Below, piece after piece: positions 22,235-29,319 of a stretch of 29,416 nt of DNA. The stretch comes from Solobacterium sp. UBA1761 (lineage in GTDB: Bacteria > Bacillota_I > Bacilli_A > Erysipelotrichales > Erysipelotrichaceae). Numbering within the stretch: position 1 is the first letter of the stretch; every line of letters begins with the position of its first letter. The DNA lies in NCBI GenBank assembly GCA_002315565.1, contig DCHD01000033.1, positions 198 through 29,613 on the forward strand, given 5' to 3'. Both the position numbers and the translations under genes were made by a program. The notes beneath the pieces are model-generated. The model saw only the letters and a list, made by a program, of their open reading frames with translations. It was not told the origin of the DNA and made no database searches.

Positions 22235-22675
22235 TTATTTTTTTCTGTTTTCTTTTTCGAGTTTTCTTCTCTCTTTTCGGTCAAGTGTATGGATTTTTGG
22301 AGTTTCATTTCTGATTTTCAGATATTTAGGACCTATATAAGCCGACCAAGCAATTGATGATATCTTGCTGAGAACAATTAGAATCAGCATTCCCCAGATA
22401 GCATCGACAAAAAACATAATCAATGAACCAATAAATATAGATGCCAGATCCAGATAGAACATCTGCCTGTTTATCTTGTTTTCATCAACTATATCAGTCA
22501 TTCTGTTTAATGCAAAACGCTTATTAAGTATATGGTTTGAAGCGTCAATACCATTAAAACTATAGTAAACTTTCCTTAAATATTTGAAAATCGCAAATCC
22601 ACTGAAACCAATGGTCACTATTGCTGAAACCACTGTTGGATTATTGATGAATTCACTGAAACTTTTATAATCCAT
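22235..22675 (-). CDS. 146-aa membrane protein of unknown function
   Basis: No family recognised. A hydrophobic segment at about 14-33 (TVVSAIVTIGFSGFAIFKYL) is followed by a polar stretch and two more helices (about 75-112, LDLASIFIGSLIMFFVDAIW then GMLILIVLSKISSIAW), then a very basic tail (LDRKERRKLEKENRKK). It follows the PTS IID gene with a strong terminator in between; ACGGAGGG stands 5 nt before the ATG, directly after the T run. It could be expressed by readthrough from the PTS operon or from a promoter I cannot see. A PTS accessory role is only a positional guess. Confidence 0.8.
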   Translation of the reverse strand: MDYKSFSEFINNPTVVSAIVTIGFSGFAIFKYLRKVYYSFNGIDASNHILNKRFALNRMTDIVDENKINRQMFYLDLASIFIGSLIMFFVDAIWGMLILIVLSKISSIAWSAYIGPKYLKIRNETPKIHTLDRKERRKLEKENRKK

Positions 22676-22686
22676 TTTTCCCTCCG

Positions 22687-22721
22687 TTTTAAAAAGCAGC
22701 AGGGAAGATTCCCTGCTGCTT
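22687..22721 (-). terminator. Strong terminator/attenuator after PTS IID
   Basis: On the minus strand, AAGCAGCAGGGAA (22721-22709) and TTCCCTGCTGCTT (22706-22694) form a perfect 13-bp stem with a 2-nt loop, then TTTAAAA. It ends 6 nt before the ribosome binding site of the 146-aa gene, so it may limit that gene's expression. Confidence 0.9.
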
Positions 22722-22738
22722 CCATTAGTTAATACAAA

Positions 22739-23563
22739 TTACATTACTTTCAGTACAGAGAATAGGATACCTACTACTAATGAACCGACGATAATCCAGT
22801 TTGTATGTACTTTCTTCTTGCATAAGAAATACATTAAGAAAGTTGTTGCTAAAGGTAATAATCCTGGGCAAATATTATCTAGCATTGACTGAATTGATAC
22901 AGTGTTGATATCTGAAACGAACTGTAATGTTGTTGTGATATTAACGTATTTAGCAGTCATACCACCCATAATGAACATAGCCATTACGCCAGCAGCTTTA
23001 GCAATTTTGCTTACTAAACCTGACTTTAATAGTGATACAACGAAGTCTGAACCAAGTTCGTAACCTTTAGGGAAACCTAAAACGCCAAGAATTGGTGGAG
23101 TGATATTAATGCCTAACAGCATCAGTAATGAACCAGCTACTGAACCTTCTAAACAGTATGGCAGAGTTAATGCGATAGCAATCTGTCTTGTTGTAGAACC
23201 ATGGATTGCATCACCCATACCTGATAGAGGTCCCATTAAGCTTGATCTTGTTGCAGAAATAAGTTCTGAAGAGATTTCAGCACCGTTTGCTTTCTGCTCT
23301 TCCATACCCATAATGATACCGAAGATGATACCTGAGAAAGACTGTTCACACAGGTAATAAGTACGTAAACTAGTTAAACGCTCTCTGATGATTTCTTCTG
23401 CGTTTTCTCTGCCTTCGTATAAATAACGATAAATTGGCATCATAGCAGCAGTGAAAGCGTTGAAATACTGTCTGTCATATGACTGACATGTCATGTGGTA
23501 AACCTGGAATCTTAACCAAGCCATCCAGCGCATGCCAGTAGGAATTTTTCTATATTCAGCCAT
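22739..23563 (-). CDS. PTS mannose/sorbose-family IID membrane component
   Basis: A 274-residue IID protein. The N-terminus has MRWMAWLRFQVYHMTCQSYD and the typical RYLYEGRENAEEIIRERL, then SLMGPLSGMGDAIHGSTTRQ, the hallmark GPLxGxGD segment of IID, and a hydrophobic C-terminal half. With IIC it forms the channel for a sugar phosphorylated through IIA and IIB. Its start shares one base with the IIC stop (TAATG), with AAGGAGAC inside the IIC gene. Sugar specificity in this family cannot be read from IID alone. Confidence 0.95.
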   Translation of the reverse strand: MAEYRKIPTGMRWMAWLRFQVYHMTCQSYDRQYFNAFTAAMMPIYRYLYEGRENAEEIIRERLTSLRTYYLCEQSFSGIIFGIIMGMEEQKANGAEISSELISATRSSLMGPLSGMGDAIHGSTTRQIAIALTLPYCLEGSVAGSLLMLLGINITPPILGVLGFPKGYELGSDFVVSLLKSGLVSKIAKAAGVMAMFIMGGMTAKYVNITTTLQFVSDINTVSIQSMLDNICPGLLPLATTFLMYFLCKKKVHTNWIIVGSLVVGILFSVLKVM

Positions 23564-24321
23564 TATCTGTCTCCTTTCTTCAAGAAGTCAGGGTCTCCCC
23601 ATACAAGTGATAGATAAGCCAGAATGAATCCAAATACTGCCTGAGCAATAATTGGAAGATTGAAACACTTCATCGCAAAGAAACCAGCGATGAAGAATGG
23701 AATCTGAATTGGGCTTCCCATAATATACAGGAAGATACCAAATCCCATTGCAGGCAAGATCTTACCCATGATTTCGAATCCATGAAGGATAGTCTGTGGA
23801 AGATTATTTACTAACCAAACAACAGCATCAGTTCCTTTGAACAGGATTAAGAAGATAATTGGAGATCTAAGAACGATACTTGTTAGAACTGGGTAAACGA
23901 ATGCACCTAATCTAATGCCTAAGTAGTTGTTCTTTTCGCAGCACTTGTCAATATATGGAGACCAAACAGATGTGTTGATTGTCATCCAAATTGTCTGGAA
24001 GCCAACACCGACAGCGCCAAATGGAGCAGCAAGTGCGACAGCAGTTTCTGTATCAAGTCCAGCAGAAATTGCTAGAGGAACAGCGATACAGCATGCTAAT
24101 AATTGGTCTGATGGTAAAGTACCACCATACATTACTACACCTAAGTACATTGTATGGATTGCAGCACCGACAGCAACGCCCATTGATGGGTTACCCATTA
24201 TGATACCCAAGAATAAACCTACGATTGAACCAAATACATTTGGACCAATGAACAGGATAAGAGGCTTTGCTGAATAGAATCCGTAATACAACGCAATAAG
24301 AGCAGCTTGTAAAACAGTCAT
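23563..24321 (-). CDS. PTS mannose/sorbose-family IIC membrane component
   Basis: A 252-residue membrane protein of the IIC (Man) family: GPNVFGSIVGLFLGIIMGNP near the start, then VGAAIHTMYLGVVMYGGTLP and SAGLDTETAVALAAPFGAVG, the conserved IIC blocks, followed by helices to MKCFNLPIIAQAVFGFILAY. It forms the transport channel with IID. The ribosome binding site AAGGGAGGG is about 6 nt before the ATG, 21 nt after IIB. The order IIB-IIC-IID is normal, but IIA is not in this operon; it is encoded on the plus strand beyond the AEC gene. Confidence 0.95.
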   Translation of the reverse strand: MTVLQAALIALYYGFYSAKPLILFIGPNVFGSIVGLFLGIIMGNPSMGVAVGAAIHTMYLGVVMYGGTLPSDQLLACCIAVPLAISAGLDTETAVALAAPFGAVGVGFQTIWMTINTSVWSPYIDKCCEKNNYLGIRLGAFVYPVLTSIVLRSPIIFLILFKGTDAVVWLVNNLPQTILHGFEIMGKILPAMGFGIFLYIMGSPIQIPFFIAGFFAMKCFNLPIIAQAVFGFILAYLSLVWGDPDFLKKGDR

Positions 24322-24342
24322 GGTTTTTCCCTCCCTTGAATT

Positions 24343-24834
24343 TTAAAAACCAGTTATACTAAGAGCTTCTTTCAAAGTTGTCTTTGGTAAATCTGACATT
24401 GCCTGGAAAACAGTTTCAACACCAAGATCAGCTAATTCTTTTAATTGATTTGCATCTTTTTCATCGATATAGCATGATTTGTCAACCTGTTTTCTACCAA
24501 TTCCACCAGCTAAATTGCCGATGTTCAGTTCATCGAATTTCCATCCAGCCTGGTAAGTTCTGTAAGCAGTGTCAACATTACCCCAAATCAACATATTGCG
24601 TTCTCCTTCATACTTTCCAGCATTCAGATTAGCAATAGCATCATTTACACTGACAACATCAATAGATACACCTGGAACTACTGCGAGCAAGAATATCTGC
24701 TTCATCATATCGTTTGAAGCATACATATCATCAATTAAAACGATATTGCTGATATTGTATTCTCTGGTCATTCTTGCAGCAACCTGTCCATGAATATACC
24801 TATTATCAATTCTGGCGATTTTAGTATCCGCCAT
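24343..24834 (-). CDS. PTS mannose/sorbose-family IIB component
   Basis: A 163-residue cytoplasmic phosphocarrier. The active-site motif IARIDNRYIHGQVAARM holds the phosphorylated His15, matching the usual RIDDRLIHGQV. The rest has the IIB fold, including NLAGGIGRKQVDKSCYIDEK before the C-terminal helix. It accepts phosphate from IIA His9 and passes it to the incoming sugar. It is the first gene of IIB-IIC-IID, with AAGGAGGGA before the ATG, a leader of about 110 nt, a TATAAT promoter and a cre-like site, so catabolite control is likely. Confidence 0.95.
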   Translation of the reverse strand: MADTKIARIDNRYIHGQVAARMTREYNISNIVLIDDMYASNDMMKQIFLLAVVPGVSIDVVSVNDAIANLNAGKYEGERNMLIWGNVDTAYRTYQAGWKFDELNIGNLAGGIGRKQVDKSCYIDEKDANQLKELADLGVETVFQAMSDLPKTTLKEALSITGF

Positions 24835-24950
24835 AACATTCCCTCCTTTCTTTACTAACTAAAACAAGCGAATGTCTTTGTTGTTTTTGTTGTGATGCAT
24901 TTCCCAGTACTATCAAACGCAAAACAAAAGCAAGCTTAGTAGTTATTTTT

Positions 24951-24977
24951 ATTATACATAAATTTGTGAAATGTAAA
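24951..24977 (-). promoter_or_regulatory. Promoter of the PTS IIB-IIC-IID operon
   Basis: On the minus strand, TTTACA (24977-24972), a short 15-nt spacer and a perfect TATAAT (24956-24951). The short spacing suggests weak unassisted activity. The leader of about 110 nt to the IIB ATG is rich in CAA repeats. Confidence 0.6.
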
Positions 24978-24986
24978 GATTTTTTA

Positions 24987-25000
24987 TGTTAACGCTTCCA
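24987..25000 (-). promoter_or_regulatory. cre-like catabolite response element
   Basis: TGGAAGCGTTAACA on the minus strand (TGTTAACGCTTCCA on plus) matches the CcpA consensus TGWAARCGYTWNCW at 13 of 14 positions when read on plus. It lies just upstream of the IIB promoter, centred about 50 nt before the likely RNA start, and 2 nt after the AEC stop codon. CcpA control of the PTS operon, positive or negative, is likely. Confidence 0.7.
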
Positions 25001-25002
25001 AA

Positions 25003-25938
25003 TTAAACAAGTACCTGGAGTATATACATCCAGAAAGTCAAAGATAATAGTGACAAAATAGTTGTGAATACAATCATCTGATTGACGTAATCCATCTTCC
25101 ACCCCGCCTGTTGCGATACGGTAAATGCTGTAATTGCTGAAGGAGCAGCGCAAAGGAGCAGCACGATAAAAGACTCAACATAACTTAGATTAAATAGAAT
25201 AATTACCGGTACAAATATTGCAGGAACAAGTACCAGTTTTATGAATACGCCAATTATGAGCTTAGAAATGTTTGATTTAAGTCCACCCATCTTCAACGAT
25301 GATCCAAGGATGATAAGTTGCAGTGGTGAAGCTGCTGAACCAAGATTTGAACAGGTTGTTTTAATAAACTGAGGAAGTTCAATATTCAGTTTAACAACTA
25401 TCAGTGCAACAATGATTGCCACCGTATATGGAGAAAGCAGAACATTCTTTATTGTCTTAACGTAATCAATTTTTCCGTCCTTGGAATTACCATATATCTC
25501 CTTGCCAAGAACACTTCCAAGATTCTGCATCGGCAGAATGATCAGTAAAGAAATTGTATAGACTGCTGCCTGTTCAGCCGACAGCATATAATTTGCTAAA
25601 GATGTTCCAAAAAGAATCATGTTTGACCTGAAAATTGTCTGCTGCACAGGTCCCCTTTCATCAGGTTCCTTAAAAGTAAGCTTTGCGACAAGCATTGCCA
25701 GTAAGAATGTAATTATTTCAATAGCAATGACCAGGATGATTGTTTTTGGTTGAAGATCTATCTTTCCTTTACCATTATATGTACTAAGAAAGAAAGAGCA
25801 GGGAAACAGTATGTTATAGGCCAGCCAGCCCATTTTTTTACCTGTTTTTTCATCGATTATATTAAGTTTTTTTGCCAGTACGCCGATTAGACACATCATG
25901 AAAAGTGGCAAAACGGCATTGATTGAGTTTAATATCAT
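25003..25938 (-). CDS. Auxin efflux carrier (AEC) family transporter
   Basis: The 311-residue membrane protein shows the AEC/malate permease pattern: an N-terminal half from INAVLPLFMMCLIGVLAKKL and a second half from YTVAIIVALIVVKLNIELPQ to LCAAPSAITAFTVSQQAG, the conserved C-terminal block with proline and small residues. The two halves are joined by a polar loop (KEIYGNSKDGKIDYVKTIKN). Bacterial relatives move dicarboxylates such as malate. It lies between the two PTS gene groups, reads toward IIB and has no terminator before the IIB promoter, so it may be partly co-transcribed. An export or uptake role for an acid product is possible. Confidence 0.9.
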   Translation of the reverse strand: MILNSINAVLPLFMMCLIGVLAKKLNIIDEKTGKKMGWLAYNILFPCSFFLSTYNGKGKIDLQPKTIILVIAIEIITFLLAMLVAKLTFKEPDERGPVQQTIFRSNMILFGTSLANYMLSAEQAAVYTISLLIILPMQNLGSVLGKEIYGNSKDGKIDYVKTIKNVLLSPYTVAIIVALIVVKLNIELPQFIKTTCSNLGSAASPLQLIILGSSLKMGGLKSNISKLIIGVFIKLVLVPAIFVPVIILFNLSYVESFIVLLLCAAPSAITAFTVSQQAGWKMDYVNQMIVFTTILSLLSLTFWMYILQVLV

Positions 25939-25985
25939 TTGCGTTTCCTTTCAATACCAACAAATAAACTACAGGGATTGTTTTG

Positions 25986-25991
25986 ATTATA
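25986..25991 (-). promoter_or_regulatory. -10 box of the AEC gene promoter
   Basis: A perfect TATAAT on the minus strand; TTCAAG stands 17 nt further up, a weak -35. It lies 48 nt before the AEC ATG. Confidence 0.55.
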
Positions 25992-26009
25992 TACCCCTTT
26001 TGTTAAAAC

Positions 26010-26038
26010 TTGAACAATGAAAATCTTTAATCTAAAAT
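26010..26038 (+). promoter_or_regulatory. Promoter of the PTS IIA operon
   Basis: TTGAAC (26010-26015), a 17-nt spacer and TAAAAT (26033-26038). The -35 begins a TTGAACAA element that resembles half of a DeoR-type operator, so the SorC-family regulator may act here too. Confidence 0.72.
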
Positions 26039-26067
26039 ACACATATAGAAAAACGGGAGGTTTAAAT

Positions 26068-26460
26068 ATGATAGGCATAGTACTGGTCTCACATGGAAAA
26101 ATGGCAGAAGGCATCTGTGATTCTGCATCCATGTTATTCGGAGATCTTGAACAGGTAAAAACAGTTTCGCTTGTACCTGGTGAAGGTCCTGAAGACTTTG
26201 ACAAAGAGTTGCTGGCAGCCATCGATTCCGTCGATACTGGCGATGGAGTTGTTGTTCTGGCTGACCTTATGGGCGGAACTCCTTGCAACAGATGTATCTT
26301 CAATTTCCAATACAAAAAGTATCAGGTAATTGCAGGTATGTCGCTTCCAATGTTCATTGAACTATTAGGAATGAGAATGGCTGGAACTGTGGATTTCGAT
26401 AGTCTTATCGAATCAGCACAGAACAGCGTTATTAACGTCAACAAGAAATTTGGTATTTAA
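26068..26460 (+). CDS. PTS mannose/sorbose-family IIA component
   Basis: A 130-residue cytoplasmic phosphocarrier. MIGIVLVSHGKMAEGICDS holds the HPr-phosphorylated His9, and VVLADLMGGTPCNRC is the family's conserved DxxGGTPxN block. I chose the ATG at 26068 because CGGGAGG lies 7 nt before it; an upstream in-frame start has no ribosome binding site. It would supply phosphate to the IIB encoded on the other strand 1.2 kb away. The locus is thus a complete IIA/IIB/IIC/IID system split across divergent transcripts. Confidence 0.94.
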   Translation: MIGIVLVSHGKMAEGICDSASMLFGDLEQVKTVSLVPGEGPEDFDKELLAAIDSVDTGDGVVVLADLMGGTPCNRCIFNFQYKKYQVIAGMSLPMFIELLGMRMAGTVDFDSLIESAQNSVINVNKKFGI

Positions 26461-26462
26461 TT

Positions 26463-26825
26463 ATGAATTTTAACACTCTATTTGAAAACAGATATGTAAT
26501 TGCTGCTGTATTTGGAATTCTTATGTCCCTTTCAGAGCTTGCACTTATAAAGAAAAATCAGCTGTACGATCCAAAGAACGTTGAACAGATGAAGATTCAT
26601 GTCCTGAATACACGATACAGATTCAACGAAAGAAAAGGTCTGGATATTCAGTATATAAACAGAACTATCGGTTACTTCCATATTGGTGTAGCTGCAGTTG
26701 CTGCCATCTGTCTTATCTTCAACTATATCCTTGGTGCTGCTGTATATTTTATTGGTTATATTGCAATCAATTATGTTGCATATGCCTACATCAACAAAGA
26801 ACTTACAAAGGATGGTAAACAGTAA
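26463..26825 (+). CDS. 120-aa membrane protein of unknown function
   Basis: Family not recognised. It has a hydrophobic segment near the start (YVIAAVFGILMSLSELALI), a central polar region with many Asn/Arg (NTRYRFNERKGLDIQYINRT) and two C-terminal helices (about 72-110, HIGVAAVAAICLIFNYILGA then AVYFIGYIAINYVAYAYI). It begins 2 nt after the IIA stop without a clear Shine-Dalgarno sequence, so it is coupled, and its stop shares a base with the YajC-like gene. The conserved place between IIA and YajC hints at an accessory role in the PTS or in membrane insertion. Confidence 0.82.
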   Translation: MNFNTLFENRYVIAAVFGILMSLSELALIKKNQLYDPKNVEQMKIHVLNTRYRFNERKGLDIQYINRTIGYFHIGVAAVAAICLIFNYILGAAVYFIGYIAINYVAYAYINKELTKDGKQ

Positions 26826-27121
26826 TGGAAGTCTTGCTTAAATACTGGTGGATATTCCTGATTATTGCTATTTCAATAGCTGCAGTTACCTACATAAGAA
26901 GAACTGCAGCAAGCCTTCAGAAAGAAGCTGAACAAATTGAAAGCGATATGTCATCTAAGAAAATGGAACCCGGTACAAGCGTAATACTTGACAGTGGTAT
27001 CCATGGAACAATCAAATCGGTAAAGGAAAGTACCTGTATGGTTGAAATTGCTCCTGGCGTTCAGGTAGAAGTTGAAAAATATGGCTTATACTACGGATAT
27101 GGCTTAGGAAAAAAGAAATAA
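26825..27121 (+). CDS. YajC-like protein in a PTS operon
   Basis: The 98-residue protein has one N-terminal helix (WWIFLIIAISIAAVTYI), a short coiled stretch and a small beta domain: EPGTSVILDSGIHGTIKSVK then CMVEIAPGVQVEVEKY. This matches YajC (GxxVxTxGGIxGxIxxI...VxLExxxGVxIxV), the accessory subunit of SecDF-YajC, with the usual GGI replaced by SGI. I recall a yajC-like gene beside mannose-family PTS genes for glycosaminoglycan disaccharides in streptococci; here too it accompanies a PTS of that family. It is probably a dedicated paralogue, not the housekeeping copy. Its start overlaps the preceding stop (TAATG) with AAGGATGG upstream. Confidence 0.85.
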   Translation: MEVLLKYWWIFLIIAISIAAVTYIRRTAASLQKEAEQIESDMSSKKMEPGTSVILDSGIHGTIKSVKESTCMVEIAPGVQVEVEKYGLYYGYGLGKKK

Positions 27122-27125
27122 TACC

Positions 27126-27160
27126 AAAAACCTGAAACATTAACGTTTCAGGTTTTTATT
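27126..27160. terminator. Terminator after the IIA/YajC operon
   Basis: Arms AAAAACCTGAAAC (27126-27138) and GTTTCAGGTTTTT (27145-27157) form a perfect 13-bp stem, with T runs in both directions. Confidence 0.92.
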
Positions 27161-27163
27161 AAT

Positions 27164-27181
27164 ATTGAACATAATTTCATA
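27164..27181. promoter_or_regulatory. DeoR/SorC-type operator upstream of the aldolase gene
   Basis: ATTGAACATAATTTCATA differs from the B. subtilis DeoR operator as I remember it (ATTGAACAAAATTTCAAT) at three positions. It lies about 40-60 nt upstream of the aldolase -10 box, and the SorC/DeoR-family regulator gene follows the aldolase gene. Confidence 0.65.
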
Positions 27182-27219
27182 AATGCCAACAAAATATCAC
27201 AATTTTGTAAAAATTATTT

Positions 27220-27228
27220 TGCTAAAAT
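27220..27228 (+). promoter_or_regulatory. Extended -10 promoter of the aldolase gene
   Basis: TGC plus TAAAAT (27223-27228) is an extended -10; the -35 region is poor (CAATTT), which fits control by an activator or regulator upstream. The same TGCTAAAAT occurs before the divergent SDR gene at 21404. Confidence 0.55.
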
Positions 27229-27260
27229 TTATTTATAACAAATAAACGGGGAGGTTTATC

Positions 27261-28127
27261 ATGTTAGTAACAACAAAAGAAATTATGGATAGAGCCTACA
27301 GAGATCATTATGCTGTAGTATCTCCAAGTATTGACGGACCTGAATGTCTCTGGATGTCAATAAGAGCAGCTGAAGAAATGAAATCACCTGTAATTCTTGG
27401 TATGAGACATGGCGTGTTTGCTAAAGAAGAACTTAGAACATTCGTTAATTTCGCTCAAACCCTTGCTGAACAGGCAAGTGTACCAGTTTCAATCAACTGG
27501 GATCATTCACCAACAATGGATATTGCATTTGAAGGTTTCTATGCTGGAGTATCTTCTGTAATGCTTGATTATTCACTTAAACCATTTGAAGAAAACGTTG
27601 CTGGTGTTGCTGAACTTTGTGAAAAGGTTCATAGAGCTGGGGTTTCAGTAGAAGCTGAACTTGGCCATCTTGGTGTAGATACACCACTTGAGGGTACTGA
27701 TAAAGGTATCTTCGCAGTTTCTGACTGTATTTATACTGATCCAAAAGAAGCAGCAGAATTTGTCAAGAGAACTGGTGTTGACTGTCTTGCTGTATCAATT
27801 GGTAACAAACATGGCATTTATGCTGATGACATCATCCCTCATATCAACTTTGAAGTTCTTGAAGCCCTTAATAAGGCATGTGGCATTCCACTGGTAATGC
27901 ATGGTGGTTCAGGAACTGGTGATGAAAACCTTCATAAAGCTGGAACAATGGGTGTATGTAAGATTAACGTTGGTTCAGATTTAAGAAAAGAAGCTGCTGA
28001 TGCAGTAATCAACTGCACTGACAGAGCTAAACAGAGAACAAGGGGTTTCTTCCTGATGCATGACGGATACAAAGAGTGTGTTAAACACCAGATGGAAGTA
28101 TTTGGCTGTGCAGGAAAAGCCTGGTAA
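27261..28127 (+). CDS. Class II (zinc) ketose-bisphosphate aldolase family
   Basis: The 288-residue protein has the class II aldolase pattern: AAEEMKSPVILGMRHG, INWDHSPTMD (catalytic Asp and zinc His of the usual LDHG), AELGHLGVD, SIGNKHGIYADD (zinc His), PLVMHGGSGTGDENL (zinc His in HGGSG) and KINVGSDLR. It cleaves or joins a ketose phosphate to give dihydroxyacetone phosphate or a pyruvate-type fragment plus an aldehyde. The start differs from fructose-bisphosphate aldolase (VVSPSIDGPE instead of AFNVNNxE), so tagatose- or sugar-acid-type substrates are possible. GGGGAGG precedes the ATG, and it has its own promoter and operator. It would act on the product of the PTS. Confidence 0.9.
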   Translation: MLVTTKEIMDRAYRDHYAVVSPSIDGPECLWMSIRAAEEMKSPVILGMRHGVFAKEELRTFVNFAQTLAEQASVPVSINWDHSPTMDIAFEGFYAGVSSVMLDYSLKPFEENVAGVAELCEKVHRAGVSVEAELGHLGVDTPLEGTDKGIFAVSDCIYTDPKEAAEFVKRTGVDCLAVSIGNKHGIYADDIIPHINFEVLEALNKACGIPLVMHGGSGTGDENLHKAGTMGVCKINVGSDLRKEAADAVINCTDRAKQRTRGFFLMHDGYKECVKHQMEVFGCAGKAW

Positions 28128-28151
28128 TATCCAATAAATTTCCTCTTTTCT

Positions 28152-28178
28152 AGACCTCTTAATTAAGAGGTCTTCTTT
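28152..28178 (+). terminator. Terminator after the aldolase gene
   Basis: A perfect 22-bp palindrome (28152-28173; arms AGACCTCTTAA and TTAAGAGGTCT) followed by TCTTTTATATA. Confidence 0.88.
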
Positions 28179-28198
28179 TATATATGTGCATTATATTC

Positions 28199-28204
28199 TA
28201 TAAT
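28199..28204 (+). promoter_or_regulatory. -10 box of the SorC-family regulator gene
   Basis: A perfect TATAAT 17 nt before the ATG, with no clear -35; the leader would be about 11 nt and contain GAGG. Confidence 0.5.
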
Positions 28205-28221
28205 CTTTATGAGGAATCAAC

Positions 28222-29181
28222 ATGGATAAAAAAGATAATTTACTTGGGTATGTGGCTGAACTCTATTATGAAAGAGGCCTCTCACAGAAAGAAATAAGCG
28301 CAATACTCAACGTTTCAAGACCAACAGTTTCACGTTTGATTGATAATAGTAAAACGCAGGGTATCGTAGAAATCAAAATCAACAACCCAATTAAGAAAAA
28401 CCAGAACCTATCAGAAAAAATCAGACACTATTTTAAGTTACGTGACTGTATAGTTGTATGTGGATCGTATGATTTTGATAAAGCCATAGACATGTCTGCA
28501 AAAGCAGCAGTTGAAATGCTTGATGTTTTTCTTGATGACGGAATGAGTCTTGGAGTAACCTGGGGAAGATCTGTTAATGCAGTAGCTTCAGCTTTACACA
28601 ACACTTCAATATCCAATATAAATGTCTGTCAATTGTCAGGATGCCTTCCTATTAAAAATCCAAATCTCAGCAGTTTTATTGTTCCTCATAGATTCGCTCA
28701 GAAATTCAATGGTTCATGTACCAATATCACTGCCCCTCTTTTTGTTCAGGGAAAAGAAATTTATGAATACCTTGTAAATGAACCGTTAATAAAAGACGCC
28801 ATTGATAAAGCGTCTAATGTAGATGTTTCACTAATAAGTGTTGGTCCTATTGGAGACAAGAAGAACTTCATGTACCAGTCGGGTTACTATGACATATTTT
28901 CCCTGGATCGCTTTAAAAATAAAGGTGCAGTAGCATTGGCAGCAGGGAGGTTTATCGATATTAATGGTAACGAGGTGAATGTAGATAATCTCTACAGTAT
29001 TTCGGTTCCACTAGATAAGTTGCGCAAGATTCCGGTTACTATTGCAGTATCTGCTACAGCCGATAGAGCTGAGGCAACATATGCTGTTCTTAATAGCCAC
29101 TGCATCGACGTACTGGTAATCGATGAAGCCTTAGCAAATAAATTGCTGGAAATCAGGTCAAATTATCAAAGAAGCTTATAG
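28222..29181 (+). CDS. SorC/DeoR-family sugar-sensing transcriptional regulator
   Basis: The 319-residue protein has an N-terminal helix-turn-helix (YYERGLSQKEISAILNVSRP then TVSRLIDNSKTQGIVEI) and the SorC sugar-binding domain from residue 55 on, with DGMSLGVTWGRSVNAVASAL (the glycine-rich phosphosugar loop), SVGPIGDKK and the C-terminal VSATADRAEATYAVLNSHCI, where homologues read GGxxKxxAIxxAL. Family members (DeoR of Bacillus, SorC, CggR, LsrR) sense phosphorylated sugars. Operator-like sequences stand upstream of the aldolase gene and after this gene, and perhaps in the IIA promoter, so it probably controls the PTS/aldolase set and a gene beyond the window. In the C-terminal motif a lysine is replaced, so the ligand may differ. 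Confidence 0.93.
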   Translation: MDKKDNLLGYVAELYYERGLSQKEISAILNVSRPTVSRLIDNSKTQGIVEIKINNPIKKNQNLSEKIRHYFKLRDCIVVCGSYDFDKAIDMSAKAAVEMLDVFLDDGMSLGVTWGRSVNAVASALHNTSISNINVCQLSGCLPIKNPNLSSFIVPHRFAQKFNGSCTNITAPLFVQGKEIYEYLVNEPLIKDAIDKASNVDVSLISVGPIGDKKNFMYQSGYYDIFSLDRFKNKGAVALAAGRFIDINGNEVNVDNLYSISVPLDKLRKIPVTIAVSATADRAEATYAVLNSHCIDVLVIDEALANKLLEIRSNYQRSL

Positions 29182-29193
29182 CTTCTTTTTTTT
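29169..29193 (+). terminator. Terminator overlapping the regulator stop codon
   Basis: Arms AAGAAGC (29169-29175) and GCTTCTT (29181-29187) with a 5-nt loop, then a run of T. The stop codon TAG (29179-29181) lies within the hairpin. Confidence 0.88.
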
Positions 29194-29205
29194 GATAAAA
29201 ATTGC

Positions 29206-29220
29206 TGAACAAATGTTTGC
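29206..29220. promoter_or_regulatory. Possible second DeoR/SorC-type operator
   Basis: TGAACAAATGTTTGC shares its first 8 bases with the core TGAACAAAATTTC and 10 of 13 overall. It lies 25 nt after the regulator gene. Weaker than the site at 29307-29319. Confidence 0.35.
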
Positions 29221-29306
29221 ACCATTTTTTATTAACAGTTAGGGTTTACTGGTTTCCCAACCATTAACAACTCAAGTTGTCTTGAATCACAATATTTCAC
29301 TTTTGC

Positions 29307-29319
29307 GAAATTTTGTTCA
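29307..29319. promoter_or_regulatory. DeoR/SorC-type operator core, exact 13-mer
   Basis: Read on minus, TGAACAAAATTTC equals the core of the Bacillus DeoR operator as I remember it, and matches the site at 27164-27181 except for one base. It lies just before TTATAT/TATACT boxes, so it may control a plus-strand gene that starts after the window. Confidence 0.6.

Noticed and set aside
23466..23486. Sequence GTCATATGAC resembling the palindrome at 2740-2757
   Set aside because: It lies inside the IID coding region and lacks the outer arms; probably chance.
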